A DNA stretch of 64,000 nt from Gammaproteobacteria bacterium (GTDB taxonomy: Bacteria; Pseudomonadota; Gammaproteobacteria; Pseudomonadales; Pseudohongiellaceae). A program made the translations under genes and the position numbers. Shown here piece after piece: positions 1 through 9,557 of the stretch (its first letter is position 1; each line of letters begins with the position of its first letter). The notes beneath the pieces are model-generated. The model was not told the DNA's origin, did no database searches, and saw only the letters and a list, made by a program, of their open reading frames with translations. The stretch covers positions 275,302 through 339,301 of the forward strand of contig JAJFKE010000031.1 in assembly GCA_021773355.1 (NCBI GenBank). The letters are read 5' to 3'.

Positions 1-691
1 ACATGGACACTCGATTATTCTTGTCCCTATCCCCATTTCGATTATCCAGAGCCTGAATAAAGTAGTTCGAGAATACTGGATCATATTTTTCGGAAGAGGA
101 TCGAGTAGAAGAAATAACCACCCTGCCCTCACTTGACAAAGACGCAGAGAATCCATAACTGGCTGAGGTAGTGTTAACAATCACCATGTCTTGTTGATCA
201 AATACATCGAGCATTTGCGAAAATTGAACGCCGGTAATATCCGGTCCAACGATATTGAACTTGGACTCATCTTCCGTACCACTACCATGACCAATCAAAT
301 AGATAGTAATCTGATCACCTGTTTCTACTATTGACTCCAGCCTTGCAAACTCTTGCTCTATTCCATTTAGGTCACAGGCAGCATCAATTCGCTCCGCGCC
401 AACAGCTTCAGCCTCTCCATTATCAAATAGTAGAGAAATGGTATCTGCGCTATAGCCGTAGTCTCTGGCCAGTATGTCGTGCAAGGAAAAGGCCCATTGC
501 TTAAATCGAGACTTATTCTCATCACCTACCGTTGGACCTGCTAGGATTACCGCATATTTAGTCGACTCTGGCCTGTCAAGGAAAAATTCATTGCTGGCAG
601 AGCGGCCATTAATTTGAGCCACAGCAGAACTTGCAACTAGCAGAGTCAAACCAAAGAATACTGTACTTCTGTAAAAAAATAGTTTTTTCAT
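1..691 (-). CDS. Secreted caspase/C13-peptidase-like protein (partial, runs off left edge)
   Basis: I translated this open frame by hand; 230 codons are visible and no stop occurs before the window edge. It starts MKKLFFYRST and has a clear Sec signal peptide ending near ASSAVAQ (about residue 26). The mature part has a caspase-fold look: a YAVILAGP strand (46-53), then IYLIGHGSG (130-138) with the candidate catalytic His135. The strand that should carry the catalytic Cys reads MVIVNTTSASYGF (169-181), with Thr/Ser instead of Cys. It lies 16 bp downstream of the VWA protein gene and is likely cotranscribed with it. The fold is inferred from motif spacing. The protein may be an inactive protease or a Ser/Thr variant. 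The C-terminus is unseen. Confidence 0.6.
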   Translation of the reverse strand, partial: MKKLFFYRSTVFFGLTLLVASSAVAQINGRSASNEFFLDRPESTKYAVILAGPTVGDENKSRFKQWAFSLHDILARDYGYSADTISLLFDNGEAEAVGAERIDAACDLNGIEQEFARLESIVETGDQITIYLIGHGSGTEDESKFNIVGPDITGVQFSQMLDVFDQQDMVIVNTTSASYGFSASLSSEGRVVISSTRSSSEKYDPVFSNYFIQALDNRNGDRDKNNRVSM

Positions 692-707
692 AAGCGCATA
701 AAACAAA

Positions 708-3011
708 TTACGATAATCCTTTCATTCGTCTGCTAATCCAATCGGCACACAACAATAAGATAAGCAGACCTAACAACCAGGGGCGGTCCCAAAGATCGAT
801 CTCTACTTCTCGTGAATAAGCGTTCGGTGTGAATTCGATTGTATCTGCCAAGGCGGCCGCGGCCGCCAAATTAAAATAGCTACCACCGCTGGCTTCTGAG
901 ATTCGGCTGAGCAGGCCACTATCAAGCTCAGCATTGGTGTATTCTCTAAGCGAAGGGGTGACCACAAAGGCAGCACGTTTTTCGGCGCTAGAATCACTAG
1001 CCTCTCCGGCGGCACTAGCCACGTCTACCAATAGACTGTAAACACCTTCTTCCTCAGCGACAAAACTCGCTCTATAAACCCCATCTTCCTCAATATCCCA
1101 TTCCATTGGTACATCCAGAAATTCCTCCAAGGGATTTGAGGTTTGCATCCACAGTGTTGCGTCGTTGTCTGCTTCATATTCGTTATTTAAAACCGTGGCT
1201 TTTACGTTTACCGGATCACCCACATTGTAGAACTCCCTATCGAACTCGATAGTAATGCGTTCCGGCGCTGAAACTGCCAACCAGCGTAATAATTGTCGCC
1301 ACAAGGTTTCATGTGATTGGTCCGCGGAAGGCAACATCATTTGCCAACGCCAGGTACTGGCCGTGGTTAACGACATACTGCGTCCTGAGCCATAGCGCTG
1401 CGATGCTAGCAACGGCAATGCTTGATTTTGGTACTGTAGCAGAGGGTGTTCAATTAACACCTCTGCACCAGGCTTGATCCTGCCAGTTACATAGACTCCC
1501 TGCAACTCTGGAAATTGCCGCCACATGGCGATGTTTTCCGAATCATCGGTAGCCAGACGCAACAGTGGAGAGAACTCACCATTATTGGTTAGTCGCGGGA
1601 AAAATAGTTCACCGGTTGGGTGTTCACCACGACGAATACCGCCGCGCAAATGACTCGGTAGAAAATTTTCTTCTACCAGTGTGATTGGTAGTATGTCCGC
1701 TATTGGTGTACCAATAAATTCTTCATCAACCATGCCACTCATTAGAAAACCACCACCACGCTCTGCGACAAAGTCTTCTATCATTTGCAATTGATCTGCG
1801 TTAAAAAAATCAAATTCGATATCACCTAAAATTATAGCCTCATACTGGTAGAGCTCCTCTCGATCTTCGGGAAACCCGCTGCTTAGTTCCGTGGCTGATT
1901 CGATTCCCTGTCTATAGTATTTCTCCGGACCGGTTTGCAGATAAGTAGCTAAGCGCAGTGAACTATCGCCAGATACTGCGCGTCGGATAAATTTATATTC
2001 GTTGCGCGGGTGACCTTCAATGTAGAGAATATCCAGAGCATCCTTTTCTGTGTTATCTACCAGAAAGCTGTAACTATTATTATTCTCGATGATCTCTCCG
2101 CTCTGAAGTTCTACATTTAAATCATAGACAATTAATTCGGGGCGCTCCGGAGTTAGTTCTAGATCATAGCGCCGGGTCACACCTTCAGCGCCTAAAGTAA
2201 CAACATCAGATACCACCTGGGTATCTCCATCCATAATGGCAAGTTCAACTTCCTGGCCTTCATATCCCTGATGATTTACCGCTACCTGGACACTAAAAAC
2301 AGAACCTTCCAGAACAGTTTTAGCCGCACTAACGTCCACTATGCCAATGTCTTGCGGAATATCTTCTTGCCCAACCCCAATGCTAAATATGGGAATCTGC
2401 CTTGCACCGAACTCTCTGGCTTTTGACAGAGGGTCAGAATCGCTGTTGTCGGCTCCGTCACTTACCAACACAATGCCACCCAGTGGCAGGCCGTTAAGCT
2501 GATCGTCTACATAGGCCAGAGCCTGATCAATGGATGAGGCCGTACCTGCTTCACTTAATTCTTCAATGCCTGCAATTCGCTGTGTTTCTTTGTCGAATCG
2601 GAAACTACGAATTTGAAACGACTCTGACAATTCATCTAACAAACCGTCATCATATAGCTGGGCCTGCACGGCTGCCTGGCGGGATAGTCCCTCGGGAATA
2701 TCGGTAATAGACATGCTCTGTGAATCATCGATGAGCACGGCAAGATAGGTCTCTTGCGGAGATACCTGCAAAGTCGTGACCACCGGCCTTAACAGGCAGA
2801 ATAGAAGTAGTACTAACACGCTGGAGCGTAGAGCGATGAAAAATGTTTTCCAGCCACTGCTGAGTTGTCTGGTAGTGGAGCGATAGGTAAACCAAACTCC
2901 ACCAATAATGAGCAGCACTAACAAGCCGAACAGAAATGGGCTAATGCCGTAGGCAAAAGTGAATGTGCCGTCTTCGAGTGCCGCTAAGAAGTTAGGTTGT
3001 GAGTATGGCAT
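708..3011 (-). CDS. VWA-domain membrane protein with glutamine amidotransferase-like region
   Basis: A 767-residue inner-membrane protein with two N-terminal membrane segments (about 24-42 and 57-76) and one near the C-terminus (WLLGLLILLLCADWI). A von Willebrand A domain follows the second segment: AVLIDDSQSM gives a MIDAS DxSxS at D95, S97 and S99, and IVLVSDGADNSD near 180-190 supplies a later metal-site Asp. The middle (about 330-560) resembles the class I glutamine amidotransferase-like domain common in these proteins, starting at ILYIEGHPRNEYK. A beta-sandwich-like region precedes the last helix. The gene is 2 bp downstream of the DUF4175 gene. Such proteins are usually annotated hypothetical; a cell-envelope role related to Bat/aerotolerance-type VWA proteins is an inference. 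Confidence 0.7.
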   Translation of the reverse strand: MPYSQPNFLAALEDGTFTFAYGISPFLFGLLVLLIIGGVWFTYRSTTRQLSSGWKTFFIALRSSVLVLLLFCLLRPVVTTLQVSPQETYLAVLIDDSQSMSITDIPEGLSRQAAVQAQLYDDGLLDELSESFQIRSFRFDKETQRIAGIEELSEAGTASSIDQALAYVDDQLNGLPLGGIVLVSDGADNSDSDPLSKAREFGARQIPIFSIGVGQEDIPQDIGIVDVSAAKTVLEGSVFSVQVAVNHQGYEGQEVELAIMDGDTQVVSDVVTLGAEGVTRRYDLELTPERPELIVYDLNVELQSGEIIENNNSYSFLVDNTEKDALDILYIEGHPRNEYKFIRRAVSGDSSLRLATYLQTGPEKYYRQGIESATELSSGFPEDREELYQYEAIILGDIEFDFFNADQLQMIEDFVAERGGGFLMSGMVDEEFIGTPIADILPITLVEENFLPSHLRGGIRRGEHPTGELFFPRLTNNGEFSPLLRLATDDSENIAMWRQFPELQGVYVTGRIKPGAEVLIEHPLLQYQNQALPLLASQRYGSGRSMSLTTASTWRWQMMLPSADQSHETLWRQLLRWLAVSAPERITIEFDREFYNVGDPVNVKATVLNNEYEADNDATLWMQTSNPLEEFLDVPMEWDIEEDGVYRASFVAEEEGVYSLLVDVASAAGEASDSSAEKRAAFVVTPSLREYTNAELDSGLLSRISEASGGSYFNLAAAAALADTIEFTPNAYSREVEIDLWDRPWLLGLLILLLCADWISRRMKGLS

Positions 3012-3013
3012 TG

Positions 3014-6000
3014 CTACTGATCTGTATTCGCTGATCCCTGGTTCTCAGACAATACACGATAGTATTCTTCCACCAAGTCTCGATACTCATCAGGGATATC
3101 CTCATCAACCGTGGCGTAAAGTTTATTGTTGATATTATCCAGCTCTGCCTGCGCTCGCAAAGCTCCTTCGAGTTCCGTAATAGGTTGGAGTAGTTGTCTA
3201 AATAGTTCAGGTTGATTGAGAAAATCTTCGATATCTTGCTGTGTCAATTGCTGACGAATCGACCTGGCGTTACCAAGATTGGAGGGGCTGCCCTGCGCAC
3301 CTACACGACCGCCCGTACCAGCCTGCTGACGACCTCCAGCCTGACCCCCGCCCTGTTGACCCTGTTGTCCTTGCTGACCCTGTTGGCCTTGTTGGCCTTG
3401 TTGGCCTTGTTGGCCAAGTTGACCGGGTTGATTGCCACCGGCCTGTGCCTGCTGTTGCAGCTGTTGCGTCAACTGCTGAGCTAGCTGCTGTGTCTGTTGC
3501 AGTTGATCGCGCATCTCTCGCAGCGATGGTGTTCCACTACCGGGTTCTTGCCCAGCCTCATTAAATGCCAAGGCCTGCGCTTCCAAGTCCTCGACCTGCT
3601 GACGTAACTGTGAGGCGTCACTAGCTGCCTGCTGCACCTGATCGGAGGCCGAATCTCCACGAGATGGATTTAAGGCCGCCAGGCTCTGGACAAATTCTTC
3701 AATCTGCCCTTCAAGTTCTTGCTCAATATCAACAGAGAGATTAACCATGCCATTACGCAAGACCCGGTTAGATGTTTGCATTTCTTCTCGTATCGGCCGC
3801 AATTCCCTGCTTGCTGCCTGTGCCTGTGACATCAATCGTTGGTCTTCATTGTCACCGCGAGCAATGATTGCTCTCAGCATATCTTCTATTTCTTTTAAGT
3901 CTCGCTGCTGCTGCTGTTGCGCTTCAATCAGATCCTGCATATCGGCATCATCACGAATTGATTGGCGCGTTTGCCCCAGTCCCTGCTGCCGGGTAGTTTC
4001 CTGCAAGTCTTCCTGCAATTGTCTTTGCTGTTGCAGTAATTGCTGCCCGCGCTGCCCCAGGTTTTGGGCTAGCTGGTTCACAGAGCGCTCTGATTGCTGA
4101 TTCAACTCACGTTGCTGCTCTCGTAGATTTTCCAGAGCCTTCTGCGATCTCGCCGCGGCAATTGCTGCGGTTTCACTTTGTGAAGCCTCCTGCATTTGCT
4201 GAGCCGCTCTCTGCAAGGCTGTTTGCGGTTGCTGCGGTTGCTGGCCGCCACTTGAACTGCCGCTGGAGGGTGAGCTACTGCTTGATTGAGATTGGCTTTG
4301 GCTTTGAGATTGAGAAGCCTGTTGATTCTGCGATTGTGATTGCGAGTTTTGTTGACCACGGGATAATTGCTGTGCTAATTGCTCAACTTCACGGCTGAGC
4401 TGCTCCTGTTGTCGCATCAATTTCTCTAGTTCGCGACGTTTCTGTTCCTCGGTCATTTGCTCTTCACGTCGCGCCAGATTACGTTGTGCCCTGGTTAAAC
4501 CTTCCTGCCGTCTAGCCAATTCTTCCAGCTTGTTCGCTTCTTCTGCCTGTTGTTGCGAGCCGCCACCGCCAGCGCTATTGGGTGTTTCATAGCGGTTTTC
4601 CAGCTGCCCCAACTCCATCTCAAACAGTTCGCGCAAGTCTTCTCGTTCCTGTTGCGCAGCACCGCCACCGCCACCACCGCCTTGCTGCATACTGATGTTA
4701 GTGCGATTTATATTAGCCTCTGCCTTCAACACAAATTGTAAGGCTAGCTGTTCAGGCCGCAATGCGCTGGTTATTTGTTCTTTGCCTAGTTCCTCCGCCG
4801 CGATGATCATCTGCTCTATTGCAAGTGACATGTTTTCTACTGCGGCGTCGTAGCTCGCATCGGAAAAACTTAATCGCTCCGCCAGACGGTCAATGGATCT
4901 CCGTGTGCGCTCCGTTGCCTCTCGTTGTGACTCAGAGATTATTTCCGCATCGGACGCGAATTCTTGCGGCGACACCTTGCTCTGTCGGTTCTTAAGTTTC
5001 CAGGTTGCGGCAATAATATCTTTCTGTATCTGCACCAAGGCACTACTGTCAGCGCCATCGCCTTGCCCACCGCCAGCTCCCTGGCCACCGCCGCCCCCAC
5101 CAGATCTGCGGAATTCCTGGTCTGTTGGTATTACCTGTAGAAAATATATGTCGGAGATTACCTCGGCTGGTCCATCGAGGCCGTTATTGTCCGCTAGCGT
5201 CAGGAAATAGCTTACAAAATCACCTGGCTCCACATTCAAATCTTCGAGATATATTAGCTCGTCACCAGATACTTCGCGTAAATTTTGTTCTGGCAGGAAA
5301 TCTACCTCCACTTCATCAGTGCCGACCACGCTGTAGTTAAGAGTAAATCTACTCAGACCATAGTCATCAGTTGCATCGATTTCGAGTACCACCTCTTCCA
5401 AGGGCATAACCTCTTGGTCCCGGCCCGGTCTCTTCAACTCCAACTCTGGTGGAGTGTCTTCGATGGCACGAATAAAATAATCAAGAGGGTTTTTACTCTG
5501 AAGATTGGAGAAGTCTGTTGCTGATATACGGTAAACTCCATCCTGATTTACAGTGAATTTAGCTCGCCCTACATTACCATCCATTACCAGATTCAGATCT
5601 GCATAGGGTGGATTAGGATTCTCCTCGTCATCATTTGCACTATAGCTCTCATCGAACTCAACCAGCGCGCTTGCAATATTCTTGTTAAAGGTAACGATAA
5701 GTTCTACTTCAGTTCCGTCAGGTACGACCATGTCTCCACTATCTTCTTCGCTGACATCTTCTATTGCTGTATAGGCGGGATAATCAAGAGCAAGGTCGAT
5801 CTGCTCTATCTGAGGTAGATCAAACAAGTTAATACGATACTGCGGGGAACTTTGTTCGCCGCGTTCGTCGAAGCTTACATAGTAGGTAGTATCCTCTTGC
5901 AATGACGGAATGAAATAGCTGTAGCTTGCACTATCACTTCCACTTCCATCACGATTCATGGATGCATTACGCCAATTCACGTTGTCATCCTGCATGCGTA

Positions 6001-6709
6001 AATTTATCGATCCGGGGATGGCGTTTCTCACCCTTGCTACGATAGTCACACTATCGCCCCGCTGCATCTCCAGGTCTCCGGGCTCTACGCTAATTTCGAT
6101 ATCTGGAAGGACTTCGACAACTGTAACCGGTTCACTAATAGCGAATGGCCAAGCAATACGACTACCAGCTCTATAGAGAACATCCGAACTAAGGAACAGA
6201 CTCAACACAATAGCCGCCACCGCCGCCGCCGAAGCCAATGAGATCAGGGAGGTTTTAGCGGGTGCTACAGACTCAACTTGCTGCTGTTGAATCTGCACAT
6301 GCTCTTGTGCGTCTTGCCAGAGCTGCTGGATAAATTGTTGTGATACCCCACGTCTTCCATTAGCTAAATCTTCTTCCGTAAATTCTAAAGAAGTTAACAG
6401 TCTTTGTTCGAGATCAGGAATGTGGTCCTCAACGTAGTGAGCGAGTCTACGATCATCTGTATTCTGTCGTCCCAGCACATGAATCAAACGCCAGACTAGC
6501 AAGGCCATGCAACTCACAGAGAAGCCGAATAACACTGTGCTGCCAGTTTTATCGGGCTCAATCCAGATTGAAATTGCACTAAGTAACAAAATCAAAATCG
6601 AGAATACGATGACAAAAAAGCTTACCTGTTTCAGAATAAACAGATTGCTGCGACGACGACGAAGATTCTTCAGGGTTTCTCGAAGACTATCGAATGTGGG
6701 AGACGACAT
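3014..6709 (-). CDS. DUF4175 family giant coiled-coil membrane protein
   Basis: A 1231-residue protein with two N-terminal membrane segments (about 27-48 and 57-75), a third near 155-175, a large beta-rich periplasmic region (about 190-530), then a long Gln/Glu/Arg-rich coiled coil (about 560-1130). This is the architecture of DUF4175 (TIGR02302-like) proteins. The coiled coil is broken by Gly runs (SGGGGGGQGAGGGQ near 535) and by a run of GQQ repeats near 1115-1140. It is first in an apparent operon with the VWA and caspase-like genes. The function is unknown in the family; its size and extended form suggest an envelope-spanning scaffold, which is inference. No MoxR or DUF58 gene lies upstream within the window, unlike many VWA clusters. 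Confidence 0.75.
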   Translation of the reverse strand: MSSPTFDSLRETLKNLRRRRSNLFILKQVSFFVIVFSILILLLSAISIWIEPDKTGSTVLFGFSVSCMALLVWRLIHVLGRQNTDDRRLAHYVEDHIPDLEQRLLTSLEFTEEDLANGRRGVSQQFIQQLWQDAQEHVQIQQQQVESVAPAKTSLISLASAAAVAAIVLSLFLSSDVLYRAGSRIAWPFAISEPVTVVEVLPDIEISVEPGDLEMQRGDSVTIVARVRNAIPGSINLRMQDDNVNWRNASMNRDGSGSDSASYSYFIPSLQEDTTYYVSFDERGEQSSPQYRINLFDLPQIEQIDLALDYPAYTAIEDVSEEDSGDMVVPDGTEVELIVTFNKNIASALVEFDESYSANDDEENPNPPYADLNLVMDGNVGRAKFTVNQDGVYRISATDFSNLQSKNPLDYFIRAIEDTPPELELKRPGRDQEVMPLEEVVLEIDATDDYGLSRFTLNYSVVGTDEVEVDFLPEQNLREVSGDELIYLEDLNVEPGDFVSYFLTLADNNGLDGPAEVISDIYFLQVIPTDQEFRRSGGGGGGQGAGGGQGDGADSSALVQIQKDIIAATWKLKNRQSKVSPQEFASDAEIISESQREATERTRRSIDRLAERLSFSDASYDAAVENMSLAIEQMIIAAEELGKEQITSALRPEQLALQFVLKAEANINRTNISMQQGGGGGGGAAQQEREDLRELFEMELGQLENRYETPNSAGGGGSQQQAEEANKLEELARRQEGLTRAQRNLARREEQMTEEQKRRELEKLMRQQEQLSREVEQLAQQLSRGQQNSQSQSQNQQASQSQSQSQSQSSSSSPSSGSSSGGQQPQQPQTALQRAAQQMQEASQSETAAIAAARSQKALENLREQQRELNQQSERSVNQLAQNLGQRGQQLLQQQRQLQEDLQETTRQQGLGQTRQSIRDDADMQDLIEAQQQQQRDLKEIEDMLRAIIARGDNEDQRLMSQAQAASRELRPIREEMQTSNRVLRNGMVNLSVDIEQELEGQIEEFVQSLAALNPSRGDSASDQVQQAASDASQLRQQVEDLEAQALAFNEAGQEPGSGTPSLREMRDQLQQTQQLAQQLTQQLQQQAQAGGNQPGQLGQQGQQGQQGQQGQQGQQGQQGGGQAGGRQQAGTGGRVGAQGSPSNLGNARSIRQQLTQQDIEDFLNQPELFRQLLQPITELEGALRAQAELDNINNKLYATVDEDIPDEYRDLVEEYYRVLSENQGSANTDQ
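3353..3415. repeat. 9-bp tandem repeat encoding Gly-Gln-Gln units
   Basis: Seven consecutive 9-bp units of the type YTGYTGNCC lie inside the DUF4175 gene; the last three are identical TTGTTGGCC. On the coding strand each gives one Gly-Gln-Gln. The array keeps frame, so copy number can change by slippage without breaking the gene. Confidence 0.85.
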
Positions 6710-7045
6710 AGAGGCTCTTCTGGCTGCTGTGAATAAAGATTCGTTAGTGCTTGTTGCTCCTCGCTTTACAACGTACTAAAGCGACTCGGTCACCAATATT
6801 TAATGAGGCGAGATAGCAATTAGCATCACTTCTACTGACCGCAAGCACTGACAGAATGTTTCAGTCGTACGGCTTAACTATCCCATTAACCAGCCCAGAA
6901 TTGCAAGGGCTTATGGGCCGGAAACCGGACAAAAAACCGGCTAAATCAGTCAATCCGAGAAATGACCGAATCCGACCGCAAAAAGCCCGATTTTGGGCGC
7001 TCTGCAGGCATAAACTCGGGAACATGAAGACGAATGGGATTGCTT
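6710..7045. other. Intergenic region between DUF4175 and Nudix genes
   Basis: These 336 bp hold the presumed promoter of the minus-strand DUF4175 operon at the low-coordinate end and the 3' flank of the Nudix gene at the other. Short open frames exist on both strands, but none has a convincing ribosome site or recognisable protein. I see GCCGG/CCGGC inverted words near 6915-6945, but no clear terminator with a T-run. Confidence 0.4.
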
Positions 7046-7627
7046 CTAACAGCCCATTTCCTCAGGGCGATAGTAGGCAGAATCCTTGGGAAATACTCGA
7101 ATATCGCGCTGGAAAGTATCTTGCAACAATTCATCGAGGTTTCGATGATCCTGAATATCCTTAAGTGTCACCAGAGTAGGCCTTGGCAATACCCATGTCT
7201 GAGCTTCCGCTTCCGCTATGGCTTGACGCGGAGAAATCCAACGATGTTCGAGAATTTCATGGTTATCTACCACCACTGATACGGGTTTAGACAAGGGGCA
7301 GAGGAAAAACCAGGTGCAAAATCGTCGCGGCAGCCGCGGAGGTGTAGTCCAATGAGCAGTATGGATTAGCTGCTCAATTTCAATCTCAATACCTGCCTCT
7401 TCTTTTGTTTCTCTCACAGCAGCTCGCAGTGCTGCTCGGTACTCCAAACCCGCGTCTTCTGATTCGAAATCAAGCTCATCAATGCGACCTCCTGGAAATA
7501 CCCAATGACCCCCATGAAAAACCAATTTCGAGTTGCGACGCAGCAATAACACCTCAATATCCATGTTATCGTCAGTTTCCCTCACTATCACCACGGTTGC
7601 TGCGGGTACTGGTTCAATCTCTGTCAT
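7046..7627 (-). CDS. Nudix hydrolase (NUDT19/RP2-like)
   Basis: The predicted enzyme hydrolyses a nucleoside diphosphate linked to another moiety; relatives act on CoA or nucleotide sugars. The Nudix box is present in the long-insert form: FPGGRID, then RETKEEAGI, giving the RExxEExG metal-binding core. I chose the ATG at 7627 (MTEIEPVPAATVV) because it fits the usual start just before the first strand; the frame stays open to 7651 with another ATG. The gene is monocistronic, opposite the SDR gene beyond it. The substrate cannot be read from the sequence. Confidence 0.8.
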   Translation of the reverse strand: MTEIEPVPAATVVIVRETDDNMDIEVLLLRRNSKLVFHGGHWVFPGGRIDELDFESEDAGLEYRAALRAAVRETKEEAGIEIEIEQLIHTAHWTTPPRLPRRFCTWFFLCPLSKPVSVVVDNHEILEHRWISPRQAIAEAEAQTWVLPRPTLVTLKDIQDHRNLDELLQDTFQRDIRVFPKDSAYYRPEEMGC

Positions 7628-7867
7628 AAGTGCTCTCATCTGCACAGTCATTCTGTGTTAACAGCTGATCATACCGAATTTTCAGGAGCAGCCCATCATT
7701 TCGATCGCCCTGCCATTGATTTACTTCGCTATTTCGTTGTTTGAAGGCGACTTCCATTGCAGCTGGACCTTCATCGGCATAGAATCCCGCCAGTTTTTTA
7801 ATGCCTGCCGGCGCAATCAAGCAGCATAAGCCATACAGGTGGATTTGGAATTATTGGGAGAATCAGT

Positions 7868-8740
7868 ATGAATATCAGTTTTGAAGGTCAAGTGGCGATA
7901 GTGACTGGAGCCGGTGGCGGCTTGGGTAAGCAGCACGCACTGGAATTAGGCCGACGTGGCGCCAAGGTTGTGGTTAATGATCTGGGCGGTGCATTGGATG
8001 GAAGCGGTGGCTCAGCATCGGCTGCCGAACTGGTAGCTCAGGAAATCTGCGATAATGGCGGCACAGCAGTTGCCAATGATGCTTCAGTTACTGATTTCGA
8101 GGCGGTTCAGGCCATGGTTGACGAGACTGTCGCCAATTGGGGGCGTATCGACGTATTGGTTAACAATGCTGGAATATTAAGAGATAAAACATTTTCGAAA
8201 CTGGAATTGGAAAATTGGCATGCAGTACTAGACGTGCATTTGACTGGAAGCCTGAATGCCACAAAATGTGTTTGGCCAATCATGGTCGAGCAAAAATACG
8301 GACGCATTGTTATGACTACATCTACTTCCGGGCTGTTTGGAAATTTTGGGCAAAGTAATTATGGCGCCGCAAAATTAGGTCTGGTTGGATTTATGAACAC
8401 ACTGCGGTTTGAGGGCGCAAAATATAATGTTTTCACCAACGCAATTGCGCCAATAGCAGCAACTCGTATGACTGTGGAACTTCCTGGCTTTGAAGACAGC
8501 GCTGAACGTCTCGCTCCAGAGTTGGTAACCCCCGCTGTAGTTTTCCTTTGCTCTGACAAAGCACCTAATGGTCGCATCATTCAGGCAGCTGGGGGTCGCT
8601 ACTACTCGGCTGACATTAGAGAAAATGTCGGCGTCGATCTGGGTTTGGACGCCAGTGTTGAGGATATCGAAAAAAATATAGACACCATTCTGGACATGAG
8701 CAGCAATGCCGGGATTCTGGAAAGAACCCCACATCGCTAG
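7868..8740 (+). CDS. Short-chain dehydrogenase, MFE-2 (3R)-hydroxyacyl-CoA type
   Basis: A 290-residue classical SDR. The nucleotide-binding TGAGGGLG motif is at 13-20, NNAG at 99-102, and the active site combines Ser152/154 with Tyr165-x3-Lys169 (SNYGAAK). The long N-terminal stretch VVVNDLGGALDGSGGSASAA is characteristic of the (3R)-hydroxyacyl-CoA dehydrogenase unit of peroxisomal multifunctional enzyme type 2, so a fatty-acyl or steroid side-chain CoA substrate is likely. A GGGAG ribosome site sits 7 bp before the ATG. It is convergent with the GST gene. There is no hydratase or SCP2 domain here, so it is the stand-alone dehydrogenase form. Confidence 0.85.
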   Translation: MNISFEGQVAIVTGAGGGLGKQHALELGRRGAKVVVNDLGGALDGSGGSASAAELVAQEICDNGGTAVANDASVTDFEAVQAMVDETVANWGRIDVLVNNAGILRDKTFSKLELENWHAVLDVHLTGSLNATKCVWPIMVEQKYGRIVMTTSTSGLFGNFGQSNYGAAKLGLVGFMNTLRFEGAKYNVFTNAIAPIAATRMTVELPGFEDSAERLAPELVTPAVVFLCSDKAPNGRIIQAAGGRYYSADIRENVGVDLGLDASVEDIEKNIDTILDMSSNAGILERTPHR

Positions 8741-8765
8741 TCTGACTGTCCGGCGGGAAAAACCT

Positions 8766-8800
8766 TTGTCAGATCAGGCATCTCTTGCTTGATCTGACAA
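8766..8800 (-). terminator. Hairpin terminator of the GST gene
   Basis: A perfect 11-bp inverted repeat (TTGTCAGATCA / TGATCTGACAA) with a 13-nt loop. Read on the minus strand it is followed by AGGTTTTTCC, as in an intrinsic terminator. It overlaps the last codons and stop of the GST gene, and its symmetry could also slow transcription from the convergent SDR gene. Confidence 0.5.
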
Positions 8801-9403
8801 CACCTGTTGTACGGAAGGTCGCTGATCCATTAGCTCCAACAGGGCTTTCACATTCGGTAATTCGTTCAGCGCATCCCAATGCAATGCCTTCTTGCATACG
8901 ATGGTGGCAACGCCTACGCTAAAACGGTAGTAGAAATCAGCATAAGAGAGCACTTCACCAGCCAGGTAGGGCTGAAATTTGGCCAATTGTGCAAGCGAAG
9001 CAAAGCCCTTCTGCAGCTGTTCCTTAACCTGCGCCTTTAGCTCATCGCTGGCAGGCTTGGCAAAAAACACATCTCCATAAAGCTTGCGTGCCGGTAGCTC
9101 GATATACAGTTCCAAATGTCGCATCAGTTCCTGCACTTTGGCGCGCTCGAATAAATCTTTTGGATACAGTGATGGCCCTTCACCCAGGCTATCGATATAG
9201 TCGATCATTACTCCCGTTTCAGTTAGAAACCCCTGCTCCGTTTCCAAACAAGGCACCTTGCCCATGGGACTCTTCTGTAGAAATTCTGGCTCTTGATTTG
9301 GTAGCAAATGAATTTCTTCAAATTCCATGCCCTTCTCTATCAATACCGCCTTAACCATATTGTAGTAATTACTATAGGTCATGCCATACAGTTTTATGCT
9401 CAT
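8774..9403 (-). CDS. Glutathione S-transferase family protein
   Basis: A 209-residue cytosolic GST. The N-terminal thioredoxin-like domain (about 1-78) starts SIKLYGMTYSNYYNMVKAVL and contains the cis-Pro motif MGKVPCLE (about 47-54) and the glutathione-binding E-T (TETGVMIDYI, about 60-69). The all-helical C-terminal domain fills about 88-205. Tyr or Ser in TYSNYY could be the catalytic residue. The ATG has a strong GGGGGA site upstream. Class and substrate are unclear; conjugation of electrophiles or a maintenance role is inferred. The terminal codons overlap a hairpin terminator. Confidence 0.85.
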   Translation of the reverse strand: MSIKLYGMTYSNYYNMVKAVLIEKGMEFEEIHLLPNQEPEFLQKSPMGKVPCLETEQGFLTETGVMIDYIDSLGEGPSLYPKDLFERAKVQELMRHLELYIELPARKLYGDVFFAKPASDELKAQVKEQLQKGFASLAQLAKFQPYLAGEVLSYADFYYRFSVGVATIVCKKALHWDALNELPNVKALLELMDQRPSVQQVLSDQARDA

Positions 9404-9557
9404 TGTAATGTTCCCCCACTGCCACTTCCTGTGACAGATTGTTATGCAGTTAGTTGTGTTAACTGCTGATTTAATCGAATGCGCAAGCTAACCTTTTGCC
9501 CAACAATATGCAAAACTTGAGCGATTACTATCTCCAACACACTCATAGAGAAACAGC

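Noticed and set aside
6915..6945. GCCGG/CCGGC inverted words after the Nudix gene
   Set aside because: The stem is only 5 bp and no T-run follows in the direction of transcription.
6856..7164. 102-codon plus-strand frame across the Nudix 3' end
   Set aside because: It runs antisense over a real gene, and the composition is unlike a protein.
7614..7820. 68-codon minus-strand frame overlapping the Nudix start
   Set aside because: No ribosome site, no recognisable protein, and it overlaps the start of a clear gene.
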